From assembly GCA_023374025.1 (NCBI GenBank), contig SIJG01000011.1, positions 1,892,574 through 1,956,573 of the forward strand: a stretch of 64,000 bases of DNA, given 5' to 3'. The notes under the pieces are model-generated. The model saw only the letters and a program-made list of their open reading frames with translations, had not been told where the DNA came from and ran no database searches. Every line of letters begins with the position of its first letter. Positions within the stretch are counted from its first letter, which is position 1. The position numbers and the translations under genes were made by a program. The stretch comes from Heterodera schachtii (lineage: Eukaryota > Nematoda > Chromadorea > Rhabditida > Heteroderidae). Shown piece after piece: positions 22,521 to 34,050 of the stretch.

Positions 22521-23102
22521 ATTAGGAAAATCTTGCTGACGATTTAAGCAAACATAAAAATATTCTCCTGAAATTTTTATAAGAAAGTTAAACCACGGTT
22601 TAAATTTCGGGTTTTCAATGAATAAATAAGCAATTATAATATCAATGGACGAAAAAGGGTGCGAATTTTCTCTTTATGATTTTGTTGAGTTTTAAGCAGC
22701 AGTTGCTAAATTTTGAAAATGATATTTGATAATAAATAAAAACTGAAACAAAACTGAGTGAATGTGTTAACCAAATCAAACCGAAACCAAATGACTAAAT
22801 TAAATTTCCAACCGGTTCGTGACTTTTTTTATTTGGCTTACTAACATTTGTGAAAAAATAATATAGCTATTATTATAGACTTGATCTTTTCTAATAACAA
22901 AAAGTTAAAACTGAAATAAAAAAAATAAAATTTGGGAAGATTTGTATACAAATAAAATTTCAATGTCCTTTTTTATTTGAATATTTTCCTAAATTTAGCA
23001 AAAATAATTTTTATGGTGAATATTTTAATGTATGAATGTTTATTTTCATAGTAATTTTATAACATTTTAAAAACAATTTAACGCATAAAGATGAGATAGG
23101 TT

Positions 23103-23574
23103 CAGGGGTGCGATTTTACCTGGAAAACCGGCATTTGCCCGGTTTTGGGGGTCTGTGCCCGGTTTTTGCCCGGTTTTTGGGGTTCTGCCTAATTTTTCCA
23201 ATTTTCTTGTTTTTCTATCATTTATTTGATTTTTATTAAACATTTTGCCAAGATTAACAAACTAAAACTTAATTTTGCATTGTTAAGTAATTAAAAATTT
23301 TAACGTTGCTCTTCAGTCCCTATTTTAGAATAATGTCACAAAAATCTATTTCTGATTTCATTTCCAAAGTTACATTTCAACAATCATCTTCAACTCAAAA
23401 TTTCGATGAACAAATTTCAAGTGCTGAGGAAGCAATTTCTGATTTAGCCGTTTCAATCTCGAGTGATGAGTTTGGGGTATGGCTATGCCCGGTTTTTTGC
23501 CCGGTTTTTGAAAATTTTTGCCCGGTTTTTTAACTCGTGCGCCCGGTTTTTGGGTTTTGCCGATCGCACCCCTG
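23103..23574 (+). mobile_element. hAT-type deletion derivative, 8-bp TSD GATAGGTT
   Basis: Perfect terminal inverted repeats CAGGGGTGCGAT/ATCGCACCCCTG, with exact 8-bp duplications GATAGGTT at 23095-23102 and 23575-23582. Subterminal regions repeat TGCCCGGTTTTT. Inside, 23332-23478 has a small open frame from ATG (MSQKSISDFISKVTFQQSSS) ending at a donor-like GGG|GTATGG. It looks like the first coding exon of a larger transposase gene whose remainder was deleted. Confidence 0.9.
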
Positions 23575-24499
23575 GATAGGTTGTTGATAGAAATCATAAC
23601 TTTGGTTAAAATGAAAATATTTTAAATTCTTATTAAAATTCAGCAGTCAAATTATTAACGATAATCTGAAAAAGGACAACATCATATATTAGTAAACTGT
23701 ATTAAAAACCGATTTTATTTTCATGTAAAAATTTGCCCAATTATTTGTCACAGAAACCATTAATTTGATGTTGTTTCCTTTTGTCGTTCTTCTAATATTT
23801 TGCGCTGATTTTAACAGTAAACTTAATTTCAGCTGTTCAGCACTGTCCAAGCGTTAATTAGTTTCTCAGATGTCACCTGTCAAAATGCACTTTTATTATA
23901 ATAAAACATTAGGGCCCCTAAGGCAAGAAAATATTATTACTAATAATCTCAAGCTTTTTATTTCAACTTATTTACCACATTTCCTATAATAATAATAATA
24001 ATAGCCACCAACCCCTGAATTAGAGCCCCTCCTGAAATAAAGCCCCCCCCCCAATTTTTTTTTCAAAACTTTTAAAAATTTGTTGAATTATTATCCAAGT
24101 CATATAACAGTTTTATTCCGAATCGGCCCATAAATCAATTAGTAAAAGAAACCTATGCTCAAAAAATAAAAGATCCCCAAAAAGAAAAATTTAGATTTCC
24201 CAAACTAAATAAAAAATTTTGAAAATAATCAAATTAAATTAAATGAAAAAAATAATTTCAAGAGAACTTAAAAAAACAGTTGGCTGCCTTCTGCCATAAA
24301 AAAGAACATAAGGTTTTTACACTTGGACAACTGATCATTACTAAGCATATTCTGAAAGCCAAATGCCTGCCTTGATCACACCAGACGGTAATATACATTC
24401 AAGAAATGACGAGAAAGCTGAAATATTTTGAAAAATTTTCAAAGAAATTTATGGAAAAATCTTTTTACATCTCTGAAAATGACCAACCGACAATCCGAA

Positions 24500-25290
24500 A
24501 CAGCAGCTTTCTGATATTGAATTAATCCAGGATATGGAATATTTTAAGAAAGCTACCGGGGAGAAATTCAACTTCGCCCGATTGAATCCCCTATATTTTG
24601 CTTAAAAAAATCTGCTGAGCCTTTAACTGCTATTCTAGGTGATATATTTAGAATTGTTCTTGATGATGGGAAAATACCCGCTTTATGGCAGACTTCAATT
24701 ATTTCGCCAATTTTAAAAAAGGTGAAAGAAGTGGTCCCAATAATTACCGGCTCATATCACTGACCTGCACAATGTGCAGAGTATTTGAAAGAATTTTGGG
24801 CAGGAAAATAATTAAATTTCTGAAACAGTACAAAATTCTTTTGTAAAAAGCAATTTGGTTTCGTAAAGCAAAGGTCAACAACGAGCCAACTTTTGGAAAT
24901 GTTTAATGATTTTTATGAAGAAATTCAAAAAGGAAATCAAATTGATGTATATACATCGATTTGGCTAAAGCCTTTGATTCCGTTCCAATTGGTTTACTGA
25001 TCCAAAAATTAAAAACACTGGGATCAATGGAAAAATTTTAAAATTCTTAATTTTCTTAAAAAATAGAAGATTTAAGTTAAAATATAAAATACATTCTCAA
25101 AAAACTATAATACCTATTCAGGAGTGCCACAGAGAAGGGTTTTGGGGCCAATTTTATTTTTAATGTTTATAAACGACCTCCAAAGTTATATGTCAGAAGA
25201 TGTAGCATAAAGATGTATGCTCAAGATGTAAAAATTATACAGCCCATAAAAATGATTCTGGCACAGGAAAACTTGCTGACGCACTAATGA
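24500..25290 (+). pseudogene. decayed LINE reverse transcriptase
   Basis: Three-frame reading recovers reverse-transcriptase blocks in order: GKIPALWQTSIISPI (about 24670), GPNNYRLISLTCTMCRVFER (about 24740), a QFGFVKQRSTTSQLLEMFND block (about 24850), DLAKAFDSVP (about 24955), then SGVPQRRVLGPILF and FINDLQSYMSEDV (about 25120-25200). Order and motifs fit the non-LTR Jockey/CR1 type. Several frameshifts and stops make it dead. No 5' or 3' ends were recognised. 24060-24500 is also likely part of the same relic. Confidence 0.85.
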
Positions 25291-26500
25291 GCCTCGATTT
25301 TTCAAATGTGACTCCAGCGAGCGCATTGGAGAGGGACCTGAACAAGTGATAGTTATTTGGCGCCACACCCGGACTATAGGACTAATATGGTAAAACTTCC
25401 CAGCCAATCTCCTGACGTGCCATTTTGAACAATTGTAACGCGGTAATTATACTTCTTTGTTGAAATAAAAATTTAAAAAAGTGATACCGGAGTGCTCTTT
25501 TTTGTCAATTTGGGTTAATGGACAAATTTCGCTGTTCGACAATTATTTGATATCGGAAAAATAGAGCTTCAAAATGATATATAGCAGACAATCAACCGAT
25601 AAAGATGATTGCGAGTGGAAAGAAAATCCCAAAAACCGTACGAAATTCTGAGACAACCCATACATAATTAGGGAAACCTTTTTTACGTTTTTACATATTT
25701 CCTGAACTCCCTGTGACATAAAAAGCACGGAAAAAATGTTTTTTTGGGTTGCTAAGCTACTTTTTGAATTTTTAAAACCTCAGGTTTTTTATAACCTAAA
25801 AACCTAAAAATTTTGAAAAAAAACCTATTTTAACCTATTTTAGCGTTTTGTCCAAAAATATTAACAAAAAAGCAATAAAAACGAAAAATAAACCCCTAAG
25901 AATCGACCTAAAATTTACACCCCCTAAGAAACGACCCGAAATAGAAATGAAAAATTTCTCAAAAATTCATCTCCATAATTTATTAATTTCTTTAACAAGA
26001 ATTTTATGTGTCTTATTACTAATTTGGCATAATTTTGTTGCTTTTTGGATAAAATTTTACGATTTTACACATCTAAATTTGGAGCTCATTTTTAGCACCT
26101 ATTTTGGGGGGTTTTTTGAAAAACAACTATTTTGGCATCCCTACTTATAAATTTGAATTAATGTATAAACAAAAATTGAAAACATATCAATTGGTGCAGA
26201 ATTTTTTTCTGTATCGGTCTGCAAAATTTGATGCGCATCTAACATGCCGAAAAAAGTTAATCAGAGCGAAGTAAATACTGTTTTTCTATTAAAAAATCAA
26301 GAAATAGTACGCCAAAGTGGGAGAATTATAAAGAAAAAACACGAGATATTTGTGATCTATGTAAAAAATCTGAAAAACTAAAAAAATATATTTTTTTCTA
26401 AAATGATGTGATACTTAACCAACCCTCCGCAAGCGCAACGAGCGGACCACTATAGTTTTTCGAAGCGATCCTAGTCAAAAACAACCGAAATTATTTTGTT
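25290..26500. other. no gene recognised
   Basis: AT-rich sequence with short biased open frames, a run of AAAACCTAxxx units around 25780-25840 (another dispersed repeat) and a stretch at about 26300-26380 reading KWENYKEKTRDICDLCKKSE that could be a transposon-derived fragment. Nothing is assignable. Confidence 0.5.
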
Positions 26501-26537
26501 TCCCGGGTGGGTGTTTTTTGTCCCTTCCCTTTCGCGT

Positions 26538-26995
26538 GGAGTATGGGTCAGCTTCCAGTAAACTTTTTGCAGAAATATCGGGCCCGTTTCTCGGCAATGT
26601 CCTCGGAATTCCGGGTCTACTTCGTCTCTTTCAATTAATAATGATTTAAAAATAATAAATTAGCACATTCCATTTTTATTTTGTGAACGGTTCCTACCAT
26701 TACTTTCCTAGGTAAAGGCAGTGCGCGTGCAGTCAAAGTGTGTGCGTACGCGACGCTCTTCTTTCTGGTGCGTTTTGTTTGCTTTTAATTTTATTTCCAT
26801 TTATGGAATAAAAGTATATTTTTTGAACGCCTAATTATTTTAGGTCCATTTTTATCACTAACTGTTCAGTTGATTGTGGCACGCACTTTCGCTCGTACGG
26901 TTGCGCAACAGCAAAATTGCCGCATGGCATCTTCATCTATGAGAGAGGGTGTCAATGTGAAAGAAACCCTAGGAATAATGGGTGGATTAAGCGGT
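26538..26995 (+). other. orphan Cys-containing exon-like islands
   Basis: Plus strand. 26571-26640 follows TTTTTGCAG and reads IGPVSRQCPRNSGSTSSLSI. 26870-26995 follows CACTAACTGTTCAG and reads CGTHFRSYGCATAKLPHGIF, then ERGCQCERNPRNNGWIKR. Both are markedly GC-richer than the surroundings. The second exon has no convincing donor before a T-rich stretch, and the TIR element at 27046 begins soon after. Possibly a truncated secreted Cys-rich protein. Confidence 0.35.
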
Positions 26996-27045
26996 TGATC
27001 ATTTGCATTTTTCTTTTTTGTCTTATTTTGTGTGAATTTTTCTTC

Positions 27046-27477
27046 GCTGCCTTACCGACATTTCCGGACGGACATTTGCGGACAATTACGGGAAAAAAAA
27101 ATTTTTTTTCTTAAAAACAAAAATTCTGAAAAATGGAATGGAAGATTTGGCTTCATCATTTTATAGATTTTTTCTAAAGATAAAATTAGCACTATCACCC
27201 GAATTTGAGTGCAACAGACGACATTTGCAATTCCCCGAATCTTCTTGGGATCAACTCTATGTACTTTAATCACTTAAAAGATCAGCATTGCACTTGACCA
27301 ATGAATTAATTTCTGAAAGTGTAAACATAAGATGCGGAGGCCTTAAAAGCCAAAAACAAAAAAATTTTCGTTTTCGTTTTGCAATCTCTATTCGATGTTT
27401 TCAGAAATTTTTTTATTTTCCTGCAATTGTCCGCAAATGTCCGTCCGCAAGTGTCTGTCCGCAAAGGTCCCACTGCG
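27046..27477. mobile_element. TIR element with GCGGACGGACA subterminal repeats, copy 2
   Basis: Left end TTTCCGGACGGACATTTGCG, right end GTCCGCAAGTGTCTGTCCGC then AAAGGTCCCACTGCG. Interior blocks (AAATTAGCACTATCACCCGA, TGAGTGCAACAGACGACATT) match the interior of the copy at 14231-15205. Subterminal arrays are shorter here, and the right terminus is complete (inverted CAGTGGGAC). Confidence 0.8.
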
Positions 27478-27984
27478 TCTTCGCTCTATGAAACTTTTTT
27501 TCCGCCTAACAAATTTTCTTTAAATTTTGCATATCGAAAGAAAATATTTTTTGCAACTAGTAAACATTTTTATCTTTAACTATATATTATTTGAGTAATA
27601 AAAATGAATTTTCAAACGCTCATTTCATTTTACTAATCGTCCACTTGCTAAGAATTGCTTCGAAAAAGCTTCTTTCACCAAGAGCTTTTAAGTAATACCA
27701 AATCGTACGAAAGATAAAAAACGCTCAAAGGACTAACAACGATTTTATAGCACAATATATTTTAGTGCTTAATAAAAAAAGCCCGGAAATTATATTTGAT
27801 GAATGGGATGTCGACCTTGCATTCCTCTTTCCTTGTCAACGCCTCAATATTCTTTTAAAATATGAGCGAAAAGTGACAATGTTTTGCAGCAGCTCACAGA
27901 CAATAGCTTCTGAGCGCGAAATAAACCCCTTAAAGACGGTGCATACGAAATTCAATAGTGTAAAATGATGGTTGCAGTTCAACT

Positions 27985-29624
27985 CAACAATAAACAAACG
28001 GCGGAATTCTATTTTGTTCGGCGTGCTGAAAGTAGGTGAACACAAGGTGGTCCTTGTCCATCCGGTTGGTGAAATAGGCCGCTGAGTGTAAACCCATCGC
28101 CGCTCTCATAACCGTGTTTTCAACGAAATCCTGAAGATAGTCCTTCAATTCTCATTTACCGTATTTTCTCTAATTATCCCCCCGGTGTGATTATTTTTCA
28201 ACCTCCTAAGAAAGGGGGCGATTATTAGATACGGGAAACGGGGTGGGGATTATTTTTCGACAGATTTATTTAGTGGAATATTTTTGAAATTTTTTGAATA
28301 TATCGCCAAAAAAGTCATCGCATCAAAAATATTATTTCATTTCTGTTAAAGAATTTCTGAATTTTACACGAAAATGACAAAATTTTACAAAACTTTGTCC
28401 AACGCCCAAAATATTTATTTTTCGTTTCAGAAATTTGGAATTTTTAAAAATTTTGAAAAATTTTCATGGTCAATGTTAGTATGTATTATAAAACTTAAAG
28501 AAAAATTGGAAGAATCTTATACAATTTATTTGGTTTCTTTACTTAAAGATGAAAAAAGTTTTTCCAGAAATTCTTGAAACTTTGGTTTTTTAAAATTCAG
28601 AACTCCGTTCTGAAAGGGAGTATTCACAAATTAAAACACGAAATCGGCGTCAAAGTCCAAAAAGGCATAGGATAAAAGTCCAAGCGTATCGGTCGAGATG
28701 AATATTTTGCTGTGGTTGCGCGCCCAACTGTTCACTTCCTTCTGAGTGTAAGGTGAAAAACGGGGGTTAACCCTCTCCGACTCCCCCCCCCCCGCTAGCG
28801 AATGCTTAGGCTTATGCAAAAAAGAACAAAATGCTGACACATAGGTTTATATATTCTTCGCAATTTCCATTCCCACGGACGGAGCCAACTGACGAGAACC
28901 GACACCTTGCGCAAGTGACCCATGGCTGAATGTCCGAAAAAGGTGCTTTCGGTTGAATCCACTTTTCTAGGAAAAAAAGCGATTTTTGCCTCAGGAAATT
29001 TCCTAAAATTTGTTTTTAGCAAGCTCACACCGGCACTACCGGGTGAATTCACTTTTTTAAATGTTAAAATAATATAAAAAGGCATTTATAAATGTTTATT
29101 GGTATTTTTTCTATTTTTATGGGAGAAAGAAAAGGCCCAGTCAATTGCTAAAAAACCAATTTTAGCCTTTCCTTGTGTTTTCGTTTCTTTCTCAGGTCAA
29201 TTGCCTCAGGTAACTAAAGGAAATCAAAAAATATAACTAATTCTTACGGAGCTACGTCCTTCCAAGTAAAATTTTGCCAATTTTTGGTTGCTTCGAAAAG
29301 AGTATGGCACGAAACTAAAGGAAAATCAAAAAATAAATAAATAAATAAAGTAAGTCTTACGGGGCTACGTCCTTCCAGGTAAAGGGTTTCTTTTGCTCGG
29401 TGGCGTTGAAAAGGGCGTCGGTCAACTAAAAAAATATATAAAATAAACTATTTCCCCTTAAAACATTACTTTTTTAAGATTTCGATGTGTTTTTGTAATT
29501 TCGGTCTCATTTCGTCGCATCTCTGACTAACCATATCAGTAATTCTTTGCTTGACCTCAGATGAAAGGTTTGCTGGTTTTTGCAATAATTTGGACGTAGA
29601 CATTTTGTTCAAGCGCATGTAGTC
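27985..29624 (-). other. series of unassigned minus-strand exons
   Basis: Protein-like islands with splice borders, in 5'-3' order. 29624-29470 includes LLQKPANLSSEVKQRITDMV and QRCDEMRPKLQKHIEILKK. 29425-29361 reads LTDALFNATEQKKPFTWKDV. 29314-29248 reads SCHTLFEATKNWQNFTWKDV. About 28975-28815 has LEKWIQPKAPFSDIQPWVTC and GSVRGNGNCEEYIN. About 28775-28632 has NPRFSPYTQKEVNSWARNHS and ends in LLSYAFLDFDADFVF-stop. About 28145-27985 reads YLQDFVENTVMRAAMGLHSA and FTNRMDKDHLVFTYFQHAEQ. The second and third are clearly duplicated exons. Junction phases do not all agree, so this may be more than one gene, partly decayed. No family recognised. Confidence 0.4.
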
Positions 29625-29639
29625 CTAAAACAATTTTAA

Positions 29640-29776
29640 AATTAGAGACCGGCGGGAACGGGAATCCAGCGGGAAAAGCCGGGAATCCCGTTCCCGTTTT
29701 CCGTCTTTTTTGCCCGGACTGGGTTTTTACGGGAACTGGAAAAAGTCGGGAATCCCGTTTCCCGTTCCCCCCAATT
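29640..29776. repeat. GC-rich GGGAACGGGAATCCC repeat block
   Basis: A palindrome-rich block beginning AGAGACCGGCGGGAACGGGA. A related block at 45536-45735 begins TAGAGACCGGACGGGACGGG and is built from GGGATCCCG units. These are non-coding repeats; the open frames through them are artefacts of composition. Confidence 0.65.
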
Positions 29777-30212
29777 TTTCTCAAAAAAGGGAATAAAAAT
29801 ATATAAATAATTAAACTTAAAAATTATTGTTTTTTATTGTGCATGAAACACCATTATATCAACTTGCAACTTGTGTGACATTTACGGACCGAACGGATGA
29901 TTTGTAAATAAAAAATATGATGAATTTAACGCTTTCTAATTGGAATATTGTATAATACATGCTAAAAATAACAAAATCTAAATATAAAACTTTTTTCGCT
30001 TGTGGACCACATTTACGGATTAATTTGTAATTTTAATTAAATCATCAAAAAATTTCAATTCTCTTAAAAACAAAATTATAGCAAGGTGATCCTGTGTTGC
30101 TGCTTTGAGATGTTAGTAATTTTTTTAATCATATTGTTTATTATTTTTTTGCTCACAATTTTTTATTAAATTCATCATTTTTTATTGGAAAAATCGAAAA
30201 GTCCACCCCTAA

Positions 30213-30449
30213 ATGCCGGCTAACCGCCTTTACACCCGCTCCTTCACTTACTTCATGCATAACGGTGAAGAATGTTGTGCTGCTTTCTTCGCATACAGAA
30301 AAAAGTGCGTCGATCAAGAAGAACAGAGAGAAAAGTTGGCCGAGAGTCAGCCTTGGTGGACAGTGACAGTGCTTGGACTTGTTCGCCAGGTCTCCCCGTC
30401 TTCGTCAAGCTTTTTTGCTGGTTGCGGCCGCATTAGATCAAGGGAGTAG
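30213..30449 (+). CDS. small open frame of unknown function, 78 codons
   Basis: ATG-initiated frame in a local island of near-balanced base composition within AT-rich DNA. It begins MPANRLYTRSFTYFMHNGEE, continues CCAAFFAYRKKCVDQEEQRE, and a possible donor (CGCCAG|GTCTCC) lies at codon 59 if it is an exon. The composition contrast is the main reason to list it. No signal peptide, no domain recognised. 29780-30200 and 30450-30700 show nothing else. Confidence 0.35.
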   Translation: MPANRLYTRSFTYFMHNGEECCAAFFAYRKKCVDQEEQREKLAESQPWWTVTVLGLVRQVSPSSSSFFAGCGRIRSRE

Positions 30450-30699
30450 ACAGTGAGAAATGCTGGTCCCCGGCTATATCTAAAGAAAAAAGGTGAAGAG
30501 ATGTGGGGAACGATCGGAGACGAAGGCGTAAAAGGCTCGAGTATATAAGTGCAAAAAGAATTTAATAATTTACAAGCTTTTTGCTTTTCTCTGATTAATG
30601 AAATAGAGAGTAGACAATTTTTCGCCAGATCCTTTAAATTTTCTCAATTTCGTTATTTTTTAGGGTTTCATTTTGTACTACACATCCCAGCTGCAGATG

Positions 30700-30965
30700 T
30701 CAAAATGACGATTTTGGAGCTACCGGAAACTGGGAGCAACTGGGAAAAAACTTAAATTAAGTAAATTAAATTATTTTTTCAAGTAAATAAAATGAAACTT
30801 TACTATTGCTTAAAGCAAAAAAACATCAAAATTTCCCATTTAATTCCAGTTAATAATTTCCCATCCAACATAACTGGCATGGTCAGCGCTCGTAATGAGT
30901 TCAAAATTTCTATACAATCTACGTGAAGGTTTTTAATCCATATTTGGCGCCTTTTTTCACCATTT
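30700..30965 (+). repeat. ACTGGGAAAAAAC dispersed repeat, copy 1
   Basis: Shares AACTGGGAAAAAACTTAAAT, TCAAGTAAATAAAATGAAAC and CATAACTGGCATGGTCAGCG with blocks at 32330-32600 and 33770-34040. Copies 2 and 3 are parts of a longer tandem duplication. Confidence 0.75.
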
Positions 30966-31491
30966 TTGCGTTTTAGTCCATATTTCGACCATTTTTGGCA
31001 AATTATTCACAACTGTTTTTGGCTTAAAGCGTGAAAATCTAGTATAAATTGACAAAAATTTAGGAATTTTTGGCCTATTTTATTCCAGGAACGCCTTTTA
31101 GGTTAAGTTTCACAATTTTTAACTTTTATTGAAAGAGTACATCGATTCGTGATAATCATCCCCAAAAACCTCGGAAATATGCTTTCAGAACAAACATCAA
31201 ATCAATTAAAAAATTTTAATCGTCAAAAAAGGACAAAAAAATTAAAAGATCGGAATTTATAAATTTGAAATTATCGTAAACTATTTAAGGTCACTTAAAA
31301 TGGCACAAAAAATATTCCTGAATTGAACTAGGCCAAAAAATCTAAAAATTTGCCGATTTGACCTCAAAAAACAGTTTGAATAAGAAACGATTGGAACAAT
31401 AAAAACAAGTGAAAACAATAAAAAAGAGTTGGTGGGTCAAAAACAAGTACAAAAACGAGTTGATCAAAAACGAGTTGGTTTTATCATTACA

Positions 31492-31836
31492 AGTAGGAAT
31501 CAAATCCTGAGCTAAAAGATGACGATGGATATTCATGCAATTCCTTTTCTCAGATAGTACAGCTTTTTGGGGAAATAAATGCCTTAAAGGCGGAAGTGCC
31601 TGCTATTCAATATTTTACTGTTGGTACACGCCAAGGCGACATCATCCTTTAAACCCCGATTCGGGGAAAAAATAAGAAAAATGCATGTGATCGAATTCAA
31701 ACCCATCTTCATTTAAGCAGTTGCCCAGTATGTGCGAACACTCATGACCACAGATTAAAAGTGTCTTAAAAAACTTTTGAGTTAAGGGAAGTTCGGCTGT
31801 GCTGATAGGGCAAAAATAATCCTCGTAAGCCCCCCC
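31492..31836 (-). pseudogene. HExxH-containing exon fragments, copy 1
   Basis: Minus strand open stretch to a TGA at 31642, reading YEDYFCPISTAELPLTQKFF, then KTLLICGHECSHILGNCLNE and FEFDHMHFSYFF. HECSH fits the zinc-metallopeptidase HExxH signature. A downstream island (about 31575-31492) reads SEKRNCMNIHRHLLAQDLIP. An upstream piece at about 31985-31925 reads FGKCYGRTTNSPLTMDLNS before a CA|GTAAGT donor. Distance and phase of these pieces are uncertain. A C-tract of 15 nt lies immediately upstream of the HExxH exon. Confidence 0.4.
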
Positions 31837-32069
31837 CCCCCCCCGCCTCGTGCGATCGACTCCCCCTGTGATCGGCGACATGATGCCCTTTCACAGCTAT
31901 GATTGATAACTCTCTCCTGTACTTACTGAATTGAGATCCATGGTTAATGGAGAGTTTGTCGTTCGACCATAACATTTGCCAAACAATGAAGGAATACACG
32001 TGAAAAAGAAGAACACAAGGGGGGGAAGGGCAAGCATTGGTTGTGTATCTGCTCTGCACGACAATTGAA

Positions 32070-32600
32070 AAGAAATAAGCACTATATTTTTGGAATGAAA
32101 AAGTGATTTTCTCACTTTTCTTTGATGTACTACATCAATTGGGGAAGTGAGAAGGAATGTGATGAATCAGTGGCGGAATCAGTGACGGACACACAATTGT
32201 TTATTAAATATATTTATGCTAATGAGCTTATTTGTGTAGTAGAAGCATTTTGTAATTGAAAAAATATTGAAATAATTAGGACGGGTTGAGTACGAACCGT
32301 TATCAGAACAGGGATTTGCCAGGGCAAGAAGCCTGGACCGGGAACTCGGAAGACCAACTGGGAAAAAACAACTTAATTAAATTTAATTAATTTTTTCAAG
32401 TAAAAAATTAATTGTTTTTCGTTTTTTATAAAAGACACAAGCCAAAGCAATACAAAATATACAAATATCCAAAAGTAATTAATGAGATTTTTTGCCCATT
32501 TAATTCATTTTACAATTTCTTATTCAACACAAATGTTATGCTCAACGCTTCAAAATTTCTATACCATCTTTTTTGACGCATTTTTAAATAAATCTTTTTT
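32070..32600. repeat. tandem-duplicated segment, left copy
   Basis: Near-parallel sequence to 33480-34030: AAAAAGTGATTTTCTCACTTTC, ATGTACTACATCAATTGGGG and ATTTATGCTAATGAGCTTAT are shared in the same order. The period is about 1.4 kb and each unit is associated with an HExxH-encoding fragment, so the duplication probably included a gene. Confidence 0.8.
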
Positions 32601-32825
32601 GTGAATGAGAGAGACAAATGAGATAAAAGAAGTTGAGGGAAAGAGAAGGAAGATAGAAAAGTAAGGTGAGAGCGAATAAGAGGAAAAGAGAAAGCGAATG
32701 AGAAGATGAGAAAGTGAAAAGACAGAAATATAGGGAGAATGAGAAAAAAATGTCAGAATGAAAAAAGAGAATAATGAAAAAGGATGATAAAGGGTGAAGA
32801 GAAAGGAGACTGGGAAGGTGAATAA
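32596..32825. repeat. purine-rich AGAGAAAG tract
   Basis: Over 200 bp almost without pyrimidines on the top strand (GAGAGAGACAAATGAGATAA and so on). The mirror-type pyrimidine tract 33160-33350 (TCTCTCTCTTTCCTCTCC) is its lower-strand equivalent about 550 bp away. Open frames read through either tract are compositional. Confidence 0.8.
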
Positions 32826-33010
32826 TTTAAATTATTAACATTTTTATCAATTTAAATACTGATGTGCGATTTTCACCCAGCTCAGTTGCCCCAGTGCTTA
32901 AATGACAAAGATTCCTCTTTTTTCTTTGGTTTTAAACTTAACTCTCAAGGGTTTTAGAACGAAGTTTAATTGTCCGGAATTAATCGTTTGAAAAGGTTAG
33001 AAAGTTTTTT

Positions 33011-33080
33011 CAAAGCCGTATTTATTAAAACAGTTTGAAATCACATGTGAGATTTCATGGCCGCAGATAACCATTTTCTT
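33011..33080 (-). pseudogene. HExxH-containing exon fragment, copy 2
   Basis: Minus strand reads MVICGHEISHVISNCFNKYG, aligned with LLICGHECSHILGNCLNEDG of copy 1. It lies in the same relation to the duplicated non-coding segment as copy 1, which shows that the duplication included this gene. A further protein-like piece at about 33435-33350 reads VKHTTLRMFVYRAIKELCQM. No complete frame was found. Confidence 0.45.
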
Positions 33081-33479
33081 ATTACAGAATTCAAATATAA
33101 ATTTTTTTTCGCTTGTTAAAAATTTTTAAATTCCACCAAAAATGAAAATTATAATTTTTTCTCCTTTCACTCTAACTCCTTTTCTCTCTCTTTCCTCTCC
33201 TCGTATTCCACCTCTTTCACTTTCGTTTCGCCCTCTCCACCTCGCTCTCTCTCTCTCTCTCTTTCCCTCCCACTCTTTTCCCATCTCATTTCTTTTGCTT
33301 CCTCTCTTTCTCCCATCTCCTCTCCCTCTTTTCTCATTCTCTTCCGCACCTGCCCACATTGCTGGGCATTTGGCACAACTCTTTGATGGCCCTGTAGACG
33401 AACATGCGCAGAGTCGTGTGTTTGACTTCTCACAGTTTGGTGATGCCAAAACAAATACACCAATTTGAATTTAGATTTT

Positions 33480-34050
33480 GTTCTACACGACACGACAATT
33501 AAAAAGAAAAAGAAATATATTTTGGAATAAAAAAGTGATTTTCTCACTTTCCATTGATGTACTACATCAATTGGGGAATTGAGAAGGAATGTGATGAATC
33601 AGCTGAGAAATCAGCGAAGGACACATGTTTTTTGTGCGAAAATATTTATGCTAATGAGCTTATTTGTGGTATTAGAAGCATTTTGTAATTGAAAAAAGAT
33701 TGAAATAGCTAGGACGGATTGGGTAAGAACCGTTGTCAGAACCGGGAATTGCCGGGACCACAAGCATGGACCAGGAACTGGGAAGAACTGGGAAAAAACA
33801 TAAATTAAATTATTTTTTTCAAGTAAATAAAATTAAACTTTCATATTACTTTCATTTTATTAATAAAAAACGCGAATTAAAGCAAAAAACAAATCAAAAA
33901 TTTCCCATTTAATTCCAGCTAATAATTTCCCATCCAACATAACTGGCATGGTCAGCGCTCGTAATGAGTTCATAATTTCTATACTATCTTGGTGAAGGTT
34001 TTTGATTCATATAAATCCATATTTGGGGCGTTTTTTAACCATTTTTGCGT
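33480..34050. repeat. tandem-duplicated segment, right copy
   Basis: Counterpart of 32070-32600, extended at the right by the block shared with 30700-30965 (AATTTCCCATTTAATTCCAG, TGGTCAGCGCTCGTAATGAG). Confidence 0.8.

Noticed and set aside
33126..33547. Arg/Glu-rich and Ser/Leu/Pro-rich open frames on both strands
   Set aside because: Produced by the TCTCTC pyrimidine tract; all frames are open there because the tract lacks stop-compatible composition.
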